NCBI RefSeq assembly: GCF_002893095.1
Contig: NZ_PKQQ01000001.1
Span: forward strand, 1-64,000
Origin: Stenotrophomonas sp. VV52
GTDB taxonomy: Bacteria; Pseudomonadota; Gammaproteobacteria; Xanthomonadales; Xanthomonadaceae
Length of the DNA: 64,000 bases
Reading direction: 5' to 3'
The notes beneath the pieces were generated by a model. That model was not told the origin of the DNA. It saw nothing but the letters and a program-made list of their open reading frames with translations, and ran no database searches. The stretch's first letter is position 1. Each line of letters begins with the position of its first letter. The position numbers were made by a program, and so were the translations under genes. This document shows positions 36,184 through 45,479 of this stretch, one piece after another.

Positions 36184-36203
36184 GGATGCTCCTGTCATGG
36201 GTA

Positions 36204-36521
36204 CTACGTGGGAAAAAACGTCGACGCCTCGTGCTGCTGTCGACGGTAGTCCTGCCGCACGGTGCGGCAGTCATCGCCGCCCATCGAAAACTGGCGGCAG
36301 ATCGCGGGGCGCTGCGAATAGATCGTGCAGCGCAGGTGATAGGGGTCGATCGCAGCGCACCAACCTTCGTCGTTGCGTGCCATCACGGTACGGCCGGCTT
36401 CATCGGTATCCAGCAGATAGGCCGGCACCGCGTCGTCGGGCATCACCGTTACCGACAACCGACAGCACACCGCGTCGCAGCGGCGGCAGTCGATGGTGTC
36501 CGGCTCGGCGCATGCGCCCAA
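36204..36521 (-). CDS. YkgJ-family cysteine-cluster protein
   Basis: A protein of about 105 residues with the Cys-rich metal- or iron-sulfur-binding signature: DCRRCDAVCCR near the N-terminus, then WCAAIDPYHLRCTIYSQRPAICRQF, about seven cysteines in all. Members of this family (CxxCxxxCC) are thought to bind zinc or iron-sulfur, and their role is unknown. The start is uncertain. A TTG at 36521 has CAGGAG eight bases upstream and fits the family length; the frame is open to an ATG at 36581. Confidence 0.8.
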   Translation of the reverse strand: MGACAEPDTIDCRRCDAVCCRLSVTVMPDDAVPAYLLDTDEAGRTVMARNDEGWCAAIDPYHLRCTIYSQRPAICRQFSMGGDDCRTVRQDYRRQQHEASTFFPT

Positions 36522-36719
36522 TCCAGTTTCTCCTGGCGAAAGACGATCCCGACGCCACGGACAGGTCCATGGCACCAACATCGGCGGGGATGATGGCCTC
36601 TACGAGGCTGGAGACGACATGCGCATTGCGCATCGAAGCCGAAAGATGATAGCGCTTTCGGCGTAACGTTTTGTTAATGCGGCGGTTCCACGGCTGGAAA
36701 CCCTTGCCGCGCAAGGGCT

Positions 36720-38081
36720 TCAGACGTTGCCTGCCGCCGCCCAGGCCAGCCCGTGGACCACGCCGAACGAGGGATTGCCCCGCACCAGGGTCGACCCCGG
36801 GAAGGCCGCGGCCACTGCCTGCTGCAGGTAGCCGGCGCGCGACATGCCGCCGGTGAGGAAGACCGCGGCCGGGTCGTGGCCGATGTCCGCCCGGACCTGT
36901 TCCAGCAGGCCGGTGAGCTCGCCCAGGTACTGCCCGGCGGCCCCTTCCAGGCGCGCGCGCTCCACCGCCACGCCGAGGTCGCGCTCGATGAAGTCCAGCG
37001 CACTGGCGTGCTGCGCGTCGCTGCTGAGCGCGATCTTGCAGCGCTCCACTTCGCGGTACAGGCGCGCGGTGTTGCCGGTGTCCTGCAGCGCCTGCAGGCG
37101 CTTGCCCCACGGCGCGTCCACGTCGCGGTAGGCGTGCTGGCGGAAATCGCGCTGGCGGGTCATGTCCTGCACCATCGCCGCTTCCACATAGTGGTGCGCC
37201 GGCACGCGGCTGCTGCCACGGCCGAACAGCGGCATGTACGCGCCCAGGCTCAGCGCCAGGTCGATATCGGTACCGCCGCGCGCGATACCCCATGCACGGT
37301 GGATCTTCGGCGCCTGCGTGCCGCCCACGCGGGCATGCGCCACGTCGGTGGTACCACCGCCGATATCCACCACCACCGTGTCGTGTTCCTGCGCGCTCTC
37401 GGCGTGGTAGTGCATGGCCGCTGCGGCCGGCTCTTCCAGGAAATCCACGCTGTCGAAACCGGCGGCGATCGCCGCGGTATGCAGGATCTCCAGCGCCTGG
37501 TCATTGCCCGCCGCGCCGATCGAACTGCGGAACTGCACCGGGCGGCCGAGGGTGGCGGTGCGCACCGCGGTGTCCAGCTGCCGCGACGCGGTCAGCCGGA
37601 TGTGTTCGAGGATGTGGGTGGCGATGCCGGTGATGGTCTGGCGCGCGCGCGGGTGCAGGTTGTAGCCCAGCATCGACTTCGGGCTCTGCACCAGGTTGCC
37701 TTCGTTCTCCTCGAAGTAGGCTTCCAGCGCTTCGTCGCCGTACACCGCGTTCTGCAGCAGCTTGGTCGAGGTCAGCGGCGCCCGCATCTGTTCCTCCATC
37801 CACTGCCGGCGCACCACGCGCAGCGCTTCGCGGCGCAACGCGTCCGGTGCGCGTTCCTGCCCGGCCGCGCGTGCATCGCGCGCGGCCGCGTCGATCAACC
37901 GCGCCAGCTCATGCTCCAGCGCCGGGGTCAGTGCGAAGTCGTTGGGGTCGCGCATTACCTCGGGGAAGTACACCGTGGTGCGGAACTGTTCGGCCTCGCC
38001 GAAGCGGATCGGCACGACCCGGCCTTCGACCACGGCGGCGGCGGCGGAATTGCTGGTACCAAAGTCGATGCCGATTTTCAT
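36720..38081 (-). CDS. yegD: Hsp70-family chaperone-like protein YegD
   Basis: A 453-residue actin-fold ATPase related to DnaK. The phosphate-1 motif IGIDFGTSNS is at residues 3-12, the phosphate-2 motif VVDIGGGTTDVA near 235, and the adenosine motif FLTGGMSRAGYLQQA near 415. It lacks the DnaK substrate-binding domain, and the length fits E. coli YegD (450). The client or role is unknown. Transcription is towards the YkgJ gene, but a 198-bp gap separates them. Confidence 0.92.
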   Translation of the reverse strand: MKIGIDFGTSNSAAAAVVEGRVVPIRFGEAEQFRTTVYFPEVMRDPNDFALTPALEHELARLIDAAARDARAAGQERAPDALRREALRVVRRQWMEEQMRAPLTSTKLLQNAVYGDEALEAYFEENEGNLVQSPKSMLGYNLHPRARQTITGIATHILEHIRLTASRQLDTAVRTATLGRPVQFRSSIGAAGNDQALEILHTAAIAAGFDSVDFLEEPAAAAMHYHAESAQEHDTVVVDIGGGTTDVAHARVGGTQAPKIHRAWGIARGGTDIDLALSLGAYMPLFGRGSSRVPAHHYVEAAMVQDMTRQRDFRQHAYRDVDAPWGKRLQALQDTGNTARLYREVERCKIALSSDAQHASALDFIERDLGVAVERARLEGAAGQYLGELTGLLEQVRADIGHDPAAVFLTGGMSRAGYLQQAVAAAFPGSTLVRGNPSFGVVHGLAWAAAGNV

Positions 38082-38198
38082 GCGGGCCGGGCCGAAGGGT
38101 CAGGGGGCGCGCACTGTGCGGCAAGCGGACCGCCGGTGCAAGGCCCGTCCGGGCCGGGCGGTTACAATGGCGGCTGTTCCGTTCCTGAAGGCTTCATC

Positions 38199-38534
38199 AT
38201 GTCCGCCGTACCCGCCTGCCCGCAATGCACCCTGGAAAACACCTACGCCGACGGCGCGCTGTGGATCTGCGCCGACTGCGGCTTCGAGTGGGCGGCCGGA
38301 GACGCGGGCACCCAGGTGCTGGTGGTGCGCGACAGCAATGGCAACGTGCTGGAAGCTGGCGACACAGTGACGGTGATCAAGGACCTCAAGGTCAAGGGCT
38401 CGTCGATCCCCCTGAAGCAGGGCACCGTGATCCGCAACATCCGCCTGGTCGAGGACGACGCCGAGCACATCGAAGGCAACTCGGACAAGATCAAGGGGTT
38501 GGTCCTGAAGACCTGCTTCCTGAAAAAGGCCTGA
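38199..38534 (+). CDS. yjdM: YjdM/PhnA-like zinc-ribbon protein
   Basis: A 111-residue protein with an N-terminal zinc ribbon (CPQC near residue 8 and CADC near residue 24) and the conserved PhnA domain (GDTVTVIKDLKVKGSS, then GTVIRNIRLVEDD and IKGLVLKTCFLKK). It was once named PhnA from its place near phosphonate genes in E. coli, but no direct role in phosphonate use is shown, and no phn genes are here. It ends three bases before a convergent gene. Confidence 0.92.
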   Translation: MSAVPACPQCTLENTYADGALWICADCGFEWAAGDAGTQVLVVRDSNGNVLEAGDTVTVIKDLKVKGSSIPLKQGTVIRNIRLVEDDAEHIEGNSDKIKGLVLKTCFLKKA

Positions 38535-38537
38535 CCT

Positions 38538-39683
38538 TCAATTGGCGGCGGTGCGCTGCCGCCATCGCTGGAGGCTGTCCAGCTTGGCCTGGTAGGTTGC
38601 GCGCAGCGTGTCGGCGTTCTCGCCGGAGAGGTCGCGGGCGCGGGTCATTTCGCGCGACGCGCGGCGGCTGTCGCCGGCCAGGAACAAGGCGCGCGCCAGC
38701 CCGAAGTGGAACTGGTGCGCCGTGCCGTACAGGCGGATCGCGCGCTGGTAGTGGTCGATGGCGTTGGCATAGTCATGGCGCTGTTCGGCCTCGTTGCCCA
38801 GCCGGAACTGCGCGAACGGGTCGGTTTTCTGTACCTGCTGCAGGCGCACGGCCAGGCGGTCGGCGCGGCGCGTGTCGCCCAGCTTCCGGTACAGCGCGCT
38901 GGCATTGGTCAGCGCGGCCACGTGCCGGGGTTGCAGCTCAAGCGCCTTTTCGTAGTCCTGGCGTGCCTGGTCCAGCCGGCCCAGGCGGGTATCGAGGACG
39001 CCCAGGTTGTTCCAGCCGGCGGGGAAGTCGGCCGACATCGCGATCGCGGCATCCAGGTACGCACGCGCCTGCGCGGTGTTGCCGTCGGCCATCTGCGCGG
39101 CCCCGCGATTGTTGTAGAAGTGGGCCAGCGCACGCTGTTCGGTGATCGGGCGCGGTCCGTAGCGGTCGTACAGCACGTTGCGGTCGAGGTCGACCACGGC
39201 GGTGTGCCCGTTGACGGTCAGCCCGACATTGACGTGGCCGACGTTGTAGATCACGCCTTCGTCCTGGTGCCAGGTGACCACCTGCGCCACCTCCTGCACG
39301 CGTGCGTCGATCCCGGCGGCGCGCGCCAGGGTCACGAACATCAGGGTGAGCGACAGGCAGTTGGCGCGCCCGGTCTGCCAGGTTTCGGCAATGGTGCTGG
39401 TGGCGTAGGGGTCGTACTCCAGGTGCATGCCGTCTTCATCGAAGATCAGGTGAACCAGGCGCTCCAGCCGCTGTTCGCGCGAGGTGCCCGCAGCGATGAC
39501 GCGTTGCTGGAGCAGCGCCCGCAATGCGGGCGGAATGGCCACGATCTGCTCGGGGGAGGGGACCGGCTGCACCGCTGTCTCGGGCGAGGCGGTGGGCACG
39601 GCGGCGGGCGGCGGCGCCGCAGGCGCAGGGCAGGCGGCCGATCCCAGCAGGGCCAGCAGGGCAAGCGATTTCCAGCCGTTCAT
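38538..39683 (-). CDS. Exported transglutaminase-like protein with TPR repeats
   Basis: A 381-residue protein. A signal peptide (residues 1 to about 22) is followed by a Pro/Ala-rich linker and a transglutaminase-like papain-fold domain with the nucleophile in RANCLSLTLMF, the His in YNVGHVNVGL and the Asp in AVVDLDRN. The C-terminal half (from about 215) is a TPR array of five or more units. It probably acts in the periplasm, but the substrate is unknown. AGGTGA lies before the ATG at 39683; the longer frame is unsupported. Confidence 0.87.
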   Translation of the reverse strand: MNGWKSLALLALLGSAACPAPAAPPPAAVPTASPETAVQPVPSPEQIVAIPPALRALLQQRVIAAGTSREQRLERLVHLIFDEDGMHLEYDPYATSTIAETWQTGRANCLSLTLMFVTLARAAGIDARVQEVAQVVTWHQDEGVIYNVGHVNVGLTVNGHTAVVDLDRNVLYDRYGPRPITEQRALAHFYNNRGAAQMADGNTAQARAYLDAAIAMSADFPAGWNNLGVLDTRLGRLDQARQDYEKALELQPRHVAALTNASALYRKLGDTRRADRLAVRLQQVQKTDPFAQFRLGNEAEQRHDYANAIDHYQRAIRLYGTAHQFHFGLARALFLAGDSRRASREMTRARDLSGENADTLRATYQAKLDSLQRWRQRTAAN

Positions 39684-39822
39684 CGCGGTCACCTCGCAGC
39701 GGCGACGGAGCATTCGTGGATTCAGTCTAGGCCCGGTCGCGGCGCTCCGCACGCCGCTTGTCGGGCTGCTGCGCCCATGGTCGTGCTTGCCATCGGCCCC
39801 GGGCCCGGCCAATGATGCGGCC

Positions 39823-40425
39823 ATGACCTTCGCACCGCTCTCCCTGCCGGCGGCCATGCAGGCCGACCTGGAAGCCGCCTACGCGGCACCGCCCCGGGCG
39901 TATCACGGGTATGCGCATGTGCGCGCCGTGCTCGAGCACTGCCAGGCCGTCGCCAACGGGCCCGGTTGGCAGCATCCCCGCGAAGTGCAGCTGGCCGCGC
40001 TCTATCACGACGCCATCTACGATGCCGGGCGCAAGGACAATGAGGCGCGTTCGGCAGCGCTGGCGCTGGCGCAGATCGAACGCTGGCTGCCCGGCGCGGG
40101 CGTGGACGGGCCGCGGGTGGAGCAGCTGATCCTGCTGACCGCCCGGCACGGCACGCTCGGCGCCAGCGACGTGGACGCGGAAGCGGCGTTGTTCCTGGAC
40201 TGCGACATGGCGATCCTGGGCGCCCCGGCCGAAGTGTTCGACGCGTACGACCGGGGCATCGCCGAGGAATATGCCGGGCATGTCCCCGGCTTCCTGTTCC
40301 GGCTCAATCGGCGGCGCTTCCTCAGCCACCTGCTGCGCAGCCCGCGGATCTTCCTGAGCGACTTCTTCCACCAGCGGCTGGACGCGGCCGCGCGCGCCAA
40401 TCTGCGCCGTCGGCTCGGGCGCTGA
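39823..40425 (+). CDS. HD-domain superfamily predicted phosphohydrolase
   Basis: A 200-residue protein with HD-fold metal ligands: His in YHGYAHV near residue 30, the HD pair in LAALYHDAIYDA near 62, and Asp in FLDCDMAILG near 128. It matches the group annotated as predicted metal-dependent HD phosphohydrolase, with unknown substrate. A clear ribosome site is not visible before the ATG at 39823. The next small gene follows after 23 bp. Confidence 0.85.
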   Translation: MTFAPLSLPAAMQADLEAAYAAPPRAYHGYAHVRAVLEHCQAVANGPGWQHPREVQLAALYHDAIYDAGRKDNEARSAALALAQIERWLPGAGVDGPRVEQLILLTARHGTLGASDVDAEAALFLDCDMAILGAPAEVFDAYDRGIAEEYAGHVPGFLFRLNRRRFLSHLLRSPRIFLSDFFHQRLDAAARANLRRRLGR

Positions 40426-40448
40426 AGCGGGTCGCTTACACTGGGCGC

Positions 40449-40640
40449 ATGCCCGTGCCCCTGCCTACCTCCGCCGCCGACCCGGATCCGCGCCCGATCG
40501 CACCGGAAGAGCCCGGCCCCAACGAATGCTGCGGCAGCGGTTGCCCGCTGTGCGTGCTCGACCTCTACAGCGACGAACTGCAGCGCTACCGCATCGCACT
40601 GGCCGCGTGGCGGCTGCGCCACCCCGAGGCCGAGTCGTGA
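40449..40640 (+). CDS. Small oxidoreductase-like domain protein, Cys-rich
   Basis: A 63-residue protein carrying the motif ECCGSGCPLCVLDLYSDEL, which defines the oxidoreductase-like N-terminal domain also found in some eukaryotic cytochrome b5 reductase-related proteins. The four clustered cysteines suggest metal binding, but the function is not known. The stop overlaps the next start as GTGA, so the following membrane protein is translationally coupled. Confidence 0.8.
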   Translation: MPVPLPTSAADPDPRPIAPEEPGPNECCGSGCPLCVLDLYSDELQRYRIALAAWRLRHPEAES

Positions 40641-41290
40641 GTGACGCGCCGCGCTTACGCCTGCCCCTGCATGCCCATGTTGCGCAACTCGCGCTGCTGG
40701 CGCTGGCCGGGTTCGTGCTCATCGCGCTGTGGACGCAATGGGCGCGCCAGGACCTGGACTGGGTGCAGGCCACCCTGAGCCTGTACCTGCACGGGCCGTG
40801 GGGCCTGGCGCTGCGCACTGCCTACTGCGTGCTGGCGGTGGCGATCATGCTGCTGGCCTGGTCGCTCTACGCGGCCAGCCGCTCGCCCCGGCGCAGTGCG
40901 GCCGCACCGCTGCTGTTCTGCGTGGCCGGACTGGGCCTGATGGGCGTGGCGATCGGCGACAGCTGGCTGCCGGAGCAGGCGCCGCTGCTGGCGCCGCTGG
41001 TGCATGGCCTTGCCGCCAACACCGCGTTCCTGTGCGTGAGCGTGGCCATGCTGCTGCAGAGCTGGTACCTGCGTGCCGATCCGCAGTGGCGTCGCTGGGC
41101 CGGCCCGGCCTGGTGGTGGGCCTGGTTGTGCTTCGCGCTGCTGTGGCTGCACGTGCTGTGGCGCGGACCGCCGCGCGGTGCCGGACAGAAGCTGGTGATC
41201 GCCGCCGTGGTGCTGTGGCTGGTCGTGGCGGCGCTGCAGTCGTGGCGCCAGGCGCGACGCACCGCAGTGGCTGCGGCCTGCAGGGACTGA
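40637..41290 (+). CDS. DUF998-like multi-pass membrane protein
   Basis: A 217-residue inner-membrane protein with about six hydrophobic helices (roughly residues 15-35, 55-75, 85-105, 120-140, 152-172 and 185-203) and an Arg-rich C-terminus. The layout and the GDSWLPE segment fit the DUF998 family, for which no function is known. The GTG at 40637 is chosen because it overlaps the stop of the small Cys-rich gene. A 77-bp gap separates it from acvB. Confidence 0.8.
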   Translation: MSDAPRLRLPLHAHVAQLALLALAGFVLIALWTQWARQDLDWVQATLSLYLHGPWGLALRTAYCVLAVAIMLLAWSLYAASRSPRRSAAAPLLFCVAGLGLMGVAIGDSWLPEQAPLLAPLVHGLAANTAFLCVSVAMLLQSWYLRADPQWRRWAGPAWWWAWLCFALLWLHVLWRGPPRGAGQKLVIAAVVLWLVVAALQSWRQARRTAVAAACRD

Positions 41291-41367
41291 TACAGCAGCC
41301 AGTCTGTGTACATGCCCTACGCAGGGGACAGGCGTATCGTGGGGCCACTTTTCCAGGATGCGTGACG

Positions 41368-42750
41368 ATGCGGCGAGCCAGTGTGGGCAGGGCAGTGGGC
41401 GTGGTGATGGGCATGGCCTCGTTGTTGGGCGCGCTGCCGGCCTCGGCGGCACCGCAGCAGGTCAGTCACGGACGCTTCCAGGACATCCTGATCCATGCCC
41501 CGGACGGCCACCCGCAGCGCGTGGTGATCTGGTTCGATGGCGGCCATGACGCCGCACGTTCGCAGCAGCGCCTGGAAGCGCTGCGTGCGCAGGGCGCGCT
41601 GGTCGCGCAGGTGGATGTAGTCCGCCTGCGCAAGGCACTGGCGGCGGAAGGCGGCAGCTGCGCGTTCGGTGCGGGCGACGTGGAAAACTTCTCGCGCTGG
41701 GTGCAGGCCTACCTGCATGTGCCTGGGTACCATCTGCCGCTGATCGGTGGCGACGGCAGCGGCGCCGAGCTGGCCTATGCAGTGGCCGCGCAGGCCGATA
41801 CCCAGATCTTCGCCGGCCTGGTCACCACCGGCTTCTGCCCGGACCAGGCGCGCGAGCGGGCGGTGTGTGGTGCCGGTGTCAGCCACGGCCGCCTGCAGCC
41901 GGCCGAATTGAGTTTCCCGTGGTTGAACGCCGCGGGCGACCACCACTGCGCGGCCGGCGATGCCGCCGCGTTCGTGCGCCGCGTGGACATGGGGCGTCAG
42001 TTCCAGCGCACCGCCAGTGGCTCCGACCTGCCGGGCCTGCAGGCCGCCGTGCAGGTGATCGGCGCGCAGAAAGGCATCAGCCTGGCGCCACCGCCGGACG
42101 ACCTGAAGGGGTTGCCGGTGGTGGAAGTGCCGTCGCGCACCCCGGGCGACACGCTGGCCATCTTCGTCTCCGGCGATGGCGGCTGGGCCGGCCTGGACAA
42201 GGACGTGGCGGCCGCGCTGAGCGAGGGCGGCATCCCGGTAGTCGGCGTGGACTCGCTGCGCTACTTCTGGACCGCGCGCACCCCCGAAGGCTTTGCCCGC
42301 GACCTGGAGCGCATCGCGCAGCATTACGGCCGGCAGTGGCAGCGCAAGCGCCTGCTGCTGGTCGGCTTCTCGCAGGGCGCCGATGTGCTGCCGGCGGCGA
42401 TCAACCAGCTGGATCCGGCCACGCGCGACGCGGTGGCGCTGATCGGGTTGATGTCGGTGGGCCGCAAGGCCGACTACGAATTCCATGTCAGCAACTGGCT
42501 GGGCGGTGGCGGCGGTGGACTGCCGATCGCGCCTGAAATCGCGAAGCTTCCGGCCGGCCGCACGCTGTGCCTGTATGGCGAGAATGACGGGGACGCCCTG
42601 TGCCCGGAGCTGCCCAAGGGGCAGGCCACCGTGATCGCGCTGCCCGGCGATCATCATTTCAAGGGCGACTATGACCGTTTGGCGAAGACGCTGCTTGAGC
42701 ATCTTGGCCGGGCAGAGCCCGGCGCTACGGGAGCAGGTTCGCCGCGCTAG
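41368..42750 (+). CDS. acvB: AcvB/VirJ-family periplasmic hydrolase (aminoacyl-phosphatidylglycerol hydrolase type)
   Basis: A 460-residue exported protein with a signal peptide (cleaved near ASAA, residue 27) and two alpha/beta-hydrolase-like regions; the second has the nucleophile elbow GFSQGAD near residue 333 and a C-terminal GDHHF for the catalytic His. AcvB of Agrobacterium hydrolyses lysyl-phosphatidylglycerol and PA0919 of Pseudomonas hydrolyses alanyl-PG, each encoded beside an mprF-type synthase. mprF lies next to it here too, but convergent. The last 14 codons run into a REP element, so the C-terminus is repeat-derived. Confidence 0.9.
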   Translation: MRRASVGRAVGVVMGMASLLGALPASAAPQQVSHGRFQDILIHAPDGHPQRVVIWFDGGHDAARSQQRLEALRAQGALVAQVDVVRLRKALAAEGGSCAFGAGDVENFSRWVQAYLHVPGYHLPLIGGDGSGAELAYAVAAQADTQIFAGLVTTGFCPDQARERAVCGAGVSHGRLQPAELSFPWLNAAGDHHCAAGDAAAFVRRVDMGRQFQRTASGSDLPGLQAAVQVIGAQKGISLAPPPDDLKGLPVVEVPSRTPGDTLAIFVSGDGGWAGLDKDVAAALSEGGIPVVGVDSLRYFWTARTPEGFARDLERIAQHYGRQWQRKRLLLVGFSQGADVLPAAINQLDPATRDAVALIGLMSVGRKADYEFHVSNWLGGGGGGLPIAPEIAKLPAGRTLCLYGENDGDALCPELPKGQATVIALPGDHHFKGDYDRLAKTLLEHLGRAEPGATGAGSPR

Positions 42751-42784
42751 CCGGGCAGGGCAGCCGGGCAGGGCCCGGCTCTAC
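42707..42784. repeat. Two inverted REP/SMAG palindromes between acvB and mprF
   Basis: The stems are GCCGGGC/GCCCGGC at 42707-42723 with CTAC at 42725-42728, and AGCCGGGC/GCCCGGCT at 42762-42780 with CTAC at 42781-42784. The first lies inside the acvB coding end. The second carries, on the minus strand, the TAG stop of mprF in its GTAG head. Confidence 0.85.
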
Positions 42785-45360
42785 CCTTTGCGCGGGGAGA
42801 GTGAGATCAGGCGCGTGGCATCCAGCAATGCCGCCGGCAGGTGCATGCCGCCGGGTGCGGCCAGGTAGCGGGCGCGCCACTGCGGGGCGAACTTGGACTT
42901 GAAGCGGCGCAGGCCGCTGAAGCCGTAGAAGCGTTCGCCGTGGCGGGCTACGACATTGGCGAAGCGGTTCCACCGCCCGGCCAGCCGGTGCTGGGCCAGG
43001 CCCGAGAGCGGCGCCATGCCCAGCGAGAAACGGTGGAAGCCGTTCTCGCGGCCCCACAGGAACAGCTCGATGAACAGGAAATCCATCGTGCCCTTGGGCG
43101 CGTCGTCCACGTGCCGCATCAGGTCCACCGACAGCTCATGGCCGGCCGGTGCCTGCCACAGGTTGGCGAAGGCCACGATGCGGCCTTCCGCTTCCACTAC
43201 GGCGATCGGGAAACGGGCCAGGTAGGCCGGATCGAAACTGCCCAGCGAGAAGCCCTTCTCGTCGCCGGCCTTGTCGTCCAGCCATTGCTGCGAGACCACC
43301 GCCAGTGCGGGAATCAACGCCGGTACCTCGGCTGGCGGCACCACGCGGAAGCGGAGTCCGCCGCGCTTGCCGCGGTTCCAGGCCTGGCGCAGGTCGGCGC
43401 GCTCACGCCCCTCCAGCCCGAAGTCCTGCAGCGGCACCATCGCTTCCTCGCCCAGCTTGACCAGGGTCAGGCCGAGATCCAGGTACGTCTGCCAGTAAGC
43501 CTCACCGACCTGGTAGAACACCGGGCGCAGGCCGAGCCGGTCGGCTTCCTCGCGGAAGCGCCAGATCAATGCGCGGGCCACCTCCGGCGGTCCCACCGGG
43601 TCGCCCATTGCGATCAGCGAACCGCCATAGCGCTGCATCATCACGAAGCCGTGCCCGGCCGCGTCGCGCAGGACCGCCTTGTCGGCGGTGAGCACGAGGC
43701 AGGCCTGGGTGTCCTGCGCTTCCTGCAGGATCGGCGCAAGCGCCTCCAGGGTGGCGCCGTCAGCAGCCGGCAACGGTGTGCGCGTGCTGTGCAGCAGTCG
43801 CGCCAATCCGAAGATGGCCAGTGCGATCGCCACCACCAGCAGTGCGCGCAGCGCACGTGGCGCGTTGCCCTGTGCGGCGAACTGCCACCACAGCTCGTTC
43901 TGGTACTCCACGTGGCTGTACACGAAGAACAGCAGCCAGATCACCGCCACCAGCACCAACCCCAGGTTGCGGATCCACGGCCACGACCACGCTTCGTCCA
44001 GCAGCGCGCCCTGGCGGTAGAACTCGCGGCGCGAGGCCCACAGCGCCATCGCCACCAGCACCGAGGCCAGCGCGATCAGCACTTGGCCGCCGCGCAGCCA
44101 GATCGGCAGCGGCGCGATCACGCAGATCGCCAAGGCCAGCACCCACGCCGCATGGCTGCGGCGCTGCAGGCCCTGGCCGATCAGCAGCAGCACCACGCCG
44201 GCCAGGCTGCCGAGCAGGTGCGAGGTTTCCAGGATCGGCAGCGAGGCGTGCAGCAGGTGTCGGCGCGGCGTCGGCAGGGTGCCGTCGATCACCAGCGCCG
44301 CGCCCACGCTGAACACCGCCAGCGCGATGATCTGCGGCAACCACGGACGCAGCGCGGTCCAGCCGGCGCGGGTGGCACCCGCGCCCACCTTGAGCGGCCG
44401 ACGCAGCGCCGGCACCACCGCCAGCAGCGTGGCCAGCAGCAGCGGCAGCACGTAGTAGGTGACGCGATAGATCAGGGCGGCCGCCAGCACGGCGGCCGGT
44501 GCCACCTGCGGCAGCAGTTTGAGCAGGCTCCACTCGAACACGCCCAACCCGGCCGGTACGCTGGAGATCAGGCCGGCCAGCACCGCCACCAGGTACAGGC
44601 CGACGAAGCCGGGCAGGCCGGTCGGGGTATCCATCGGCAACAGCACGTAGAACGCGGCGCTGGCCAGCACCAGCTCCACCACGCTGAGCGCGGTGACCCC
44701 GAGCATGGTGCGGCGGTCCGGCAGCCACAGCGCGTGGCCGCGGATGTGGAAGGTGCGTCCGTCGCGGCCGACCAGCAGCACGGTGCCCACATACGCCAGC
44801 AGCGCGACGCCCCCGAGCACGCGCACCGCCTGTGCGGACACCGGCAGCGCCAGTGCCGCCGCGCCGGGTTCGAGCAGGAACGCGAGCGCCAGCAGCAGCC
44901 ACGCGCCAAACACGAAGCCCAGCGTGCTCATCAGCACCACCTGGCCGATCTCGGCCAGGCCCAGCCCGGCACCGCCGTAGCCGCGCAGGCGCACCGCGCC
45001 GCCGGTGAGCGCGGCAAAGCCCAGGGTCTGTCCCAGCGTGTGCGCGAGGAAGGCGGTGATGCCCACGCGCGCCGGATGCAGGCGTTTGCCGCTGCGGCGC
45101 AGGCCGATCGCATCGAACCCGATCAGGCAGGCGTAGCTGGCCAGCCCCAGCACCACCGCCAGCGCGATCTGGCCGGCGCCGAGCGGGTGGAATGCGTCGC
45201 GAATGGCACGGTAACCGTGATCGTCGAACTCATTGGCCAGGCCACGCAGGGCCAGTGCCAGGATCCCCAGGCTGAAGAGGATGGTCGCCGCGCGGCGCCA
45301 GCCGAGGCGGGACGAAGGGGCAGTGACGGAATCGGTCATCGAGGCAGCGGGTTCCGGCAC
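42781..45360 (-). CDS. mprF: Bifunctional aminoacyl-phosphatidylglycerol synthetase/flippase MprF
   Basis: An 859-residue integral membrane protein. The N-terminal two thirds hold about 14 helices (flippase domain), and the C-terminal domain from about 530 is the GNAT-like synthase domain (DUF2156) that transfers Lys or Ala from tRNA to phosphatidylglycerol; RRFKSKFAPQW is typical of its end. The modified lipid lowers net negative surface charge and raises resistance to cationic peptides. Whether Lys or Ala is used cannot be told from sequence. An in-frame ATG seven codons in is an alternative start. Confidence 0.93.
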   Translation of the reverse strand: MPEPAASMTDSVTAPSSRLGWRRAATILFSLGILALALRGLANEFDDHGYRAIRDAFHPLGAGQIALAVVLGLASYACLIGFDAIGLRRSGKRLHPARVGITAFLAHTLGQTLGFAALTGGAVRLRGYGGAGLGLAEIGQVVLMSTLGFVFGAWLLLALAFLLEPGAAALALPVSAQAVRVLGGVALLAYVGTVLLVGRDGRTFHIRGHALWLPDRRTMLGVTALSVVELVLASAAFYVLLPMDTPTGLPGFVGLYLVAVLAGLISSVPAGLGVFEWSLLKLLPQVAPAAVLAAALIYRVTYYVLPLLLATLLAVVPALRRPLKVGAGATRAGWTALRPWLPQIIALAVFSVGAALVIDGTLPTPRRHLLHASLPILETSHLLGSLAGVVLLLIGQGLQRRSHAAWVLALAICVIAPLPIWLRGGQVLIALASVLVAMALWASRREFYRQGALLDEAWSWPWIRNLGLVLVAVIWLLFFVYSHVEYQNELWWQFAAQGNAPRALRALLVVAIALAIFGLARLLHSTRTPLPAADGATLEALAPILQEAQDTQACLVLTADKAVLRDAAGHGFVMMQRYGGSLIAMGDPVGPPEVARALIWRFREEADRLGLRPVFYQVGEAYWQTYLDLGLTLVKLGEEAMVPLQDFGLEGRERADLRQAWNRGKRGGLRFRVVPPAEVPALIPALAVVSQQWLDDKAGDEKGFSLGSFDPAYLARFPIAVVEAEGRIVAFANLWQAPAGHELSVDLMRHVDDAPKGTMDFLFIELFLWGRENGFHRFSLGMAPLSGLAQHRLAGRWNRFANVVARHGERFYGFSGLRRFKSKFAPQWRARYLAAPGGMHLPAALLDATRLISLSPRKG

Positions 45361-45479
45361 GACACCGTGCCTTGCCGGGGAATCGTGCGCTTCCGGCCCG
45401 CCGTTGCCAAGCGGGGTGCGTGTGCGCGGTGTGGCGGCATCGGCGACAATGGCCGCACCATCACAGAGGAGTCCACGCC

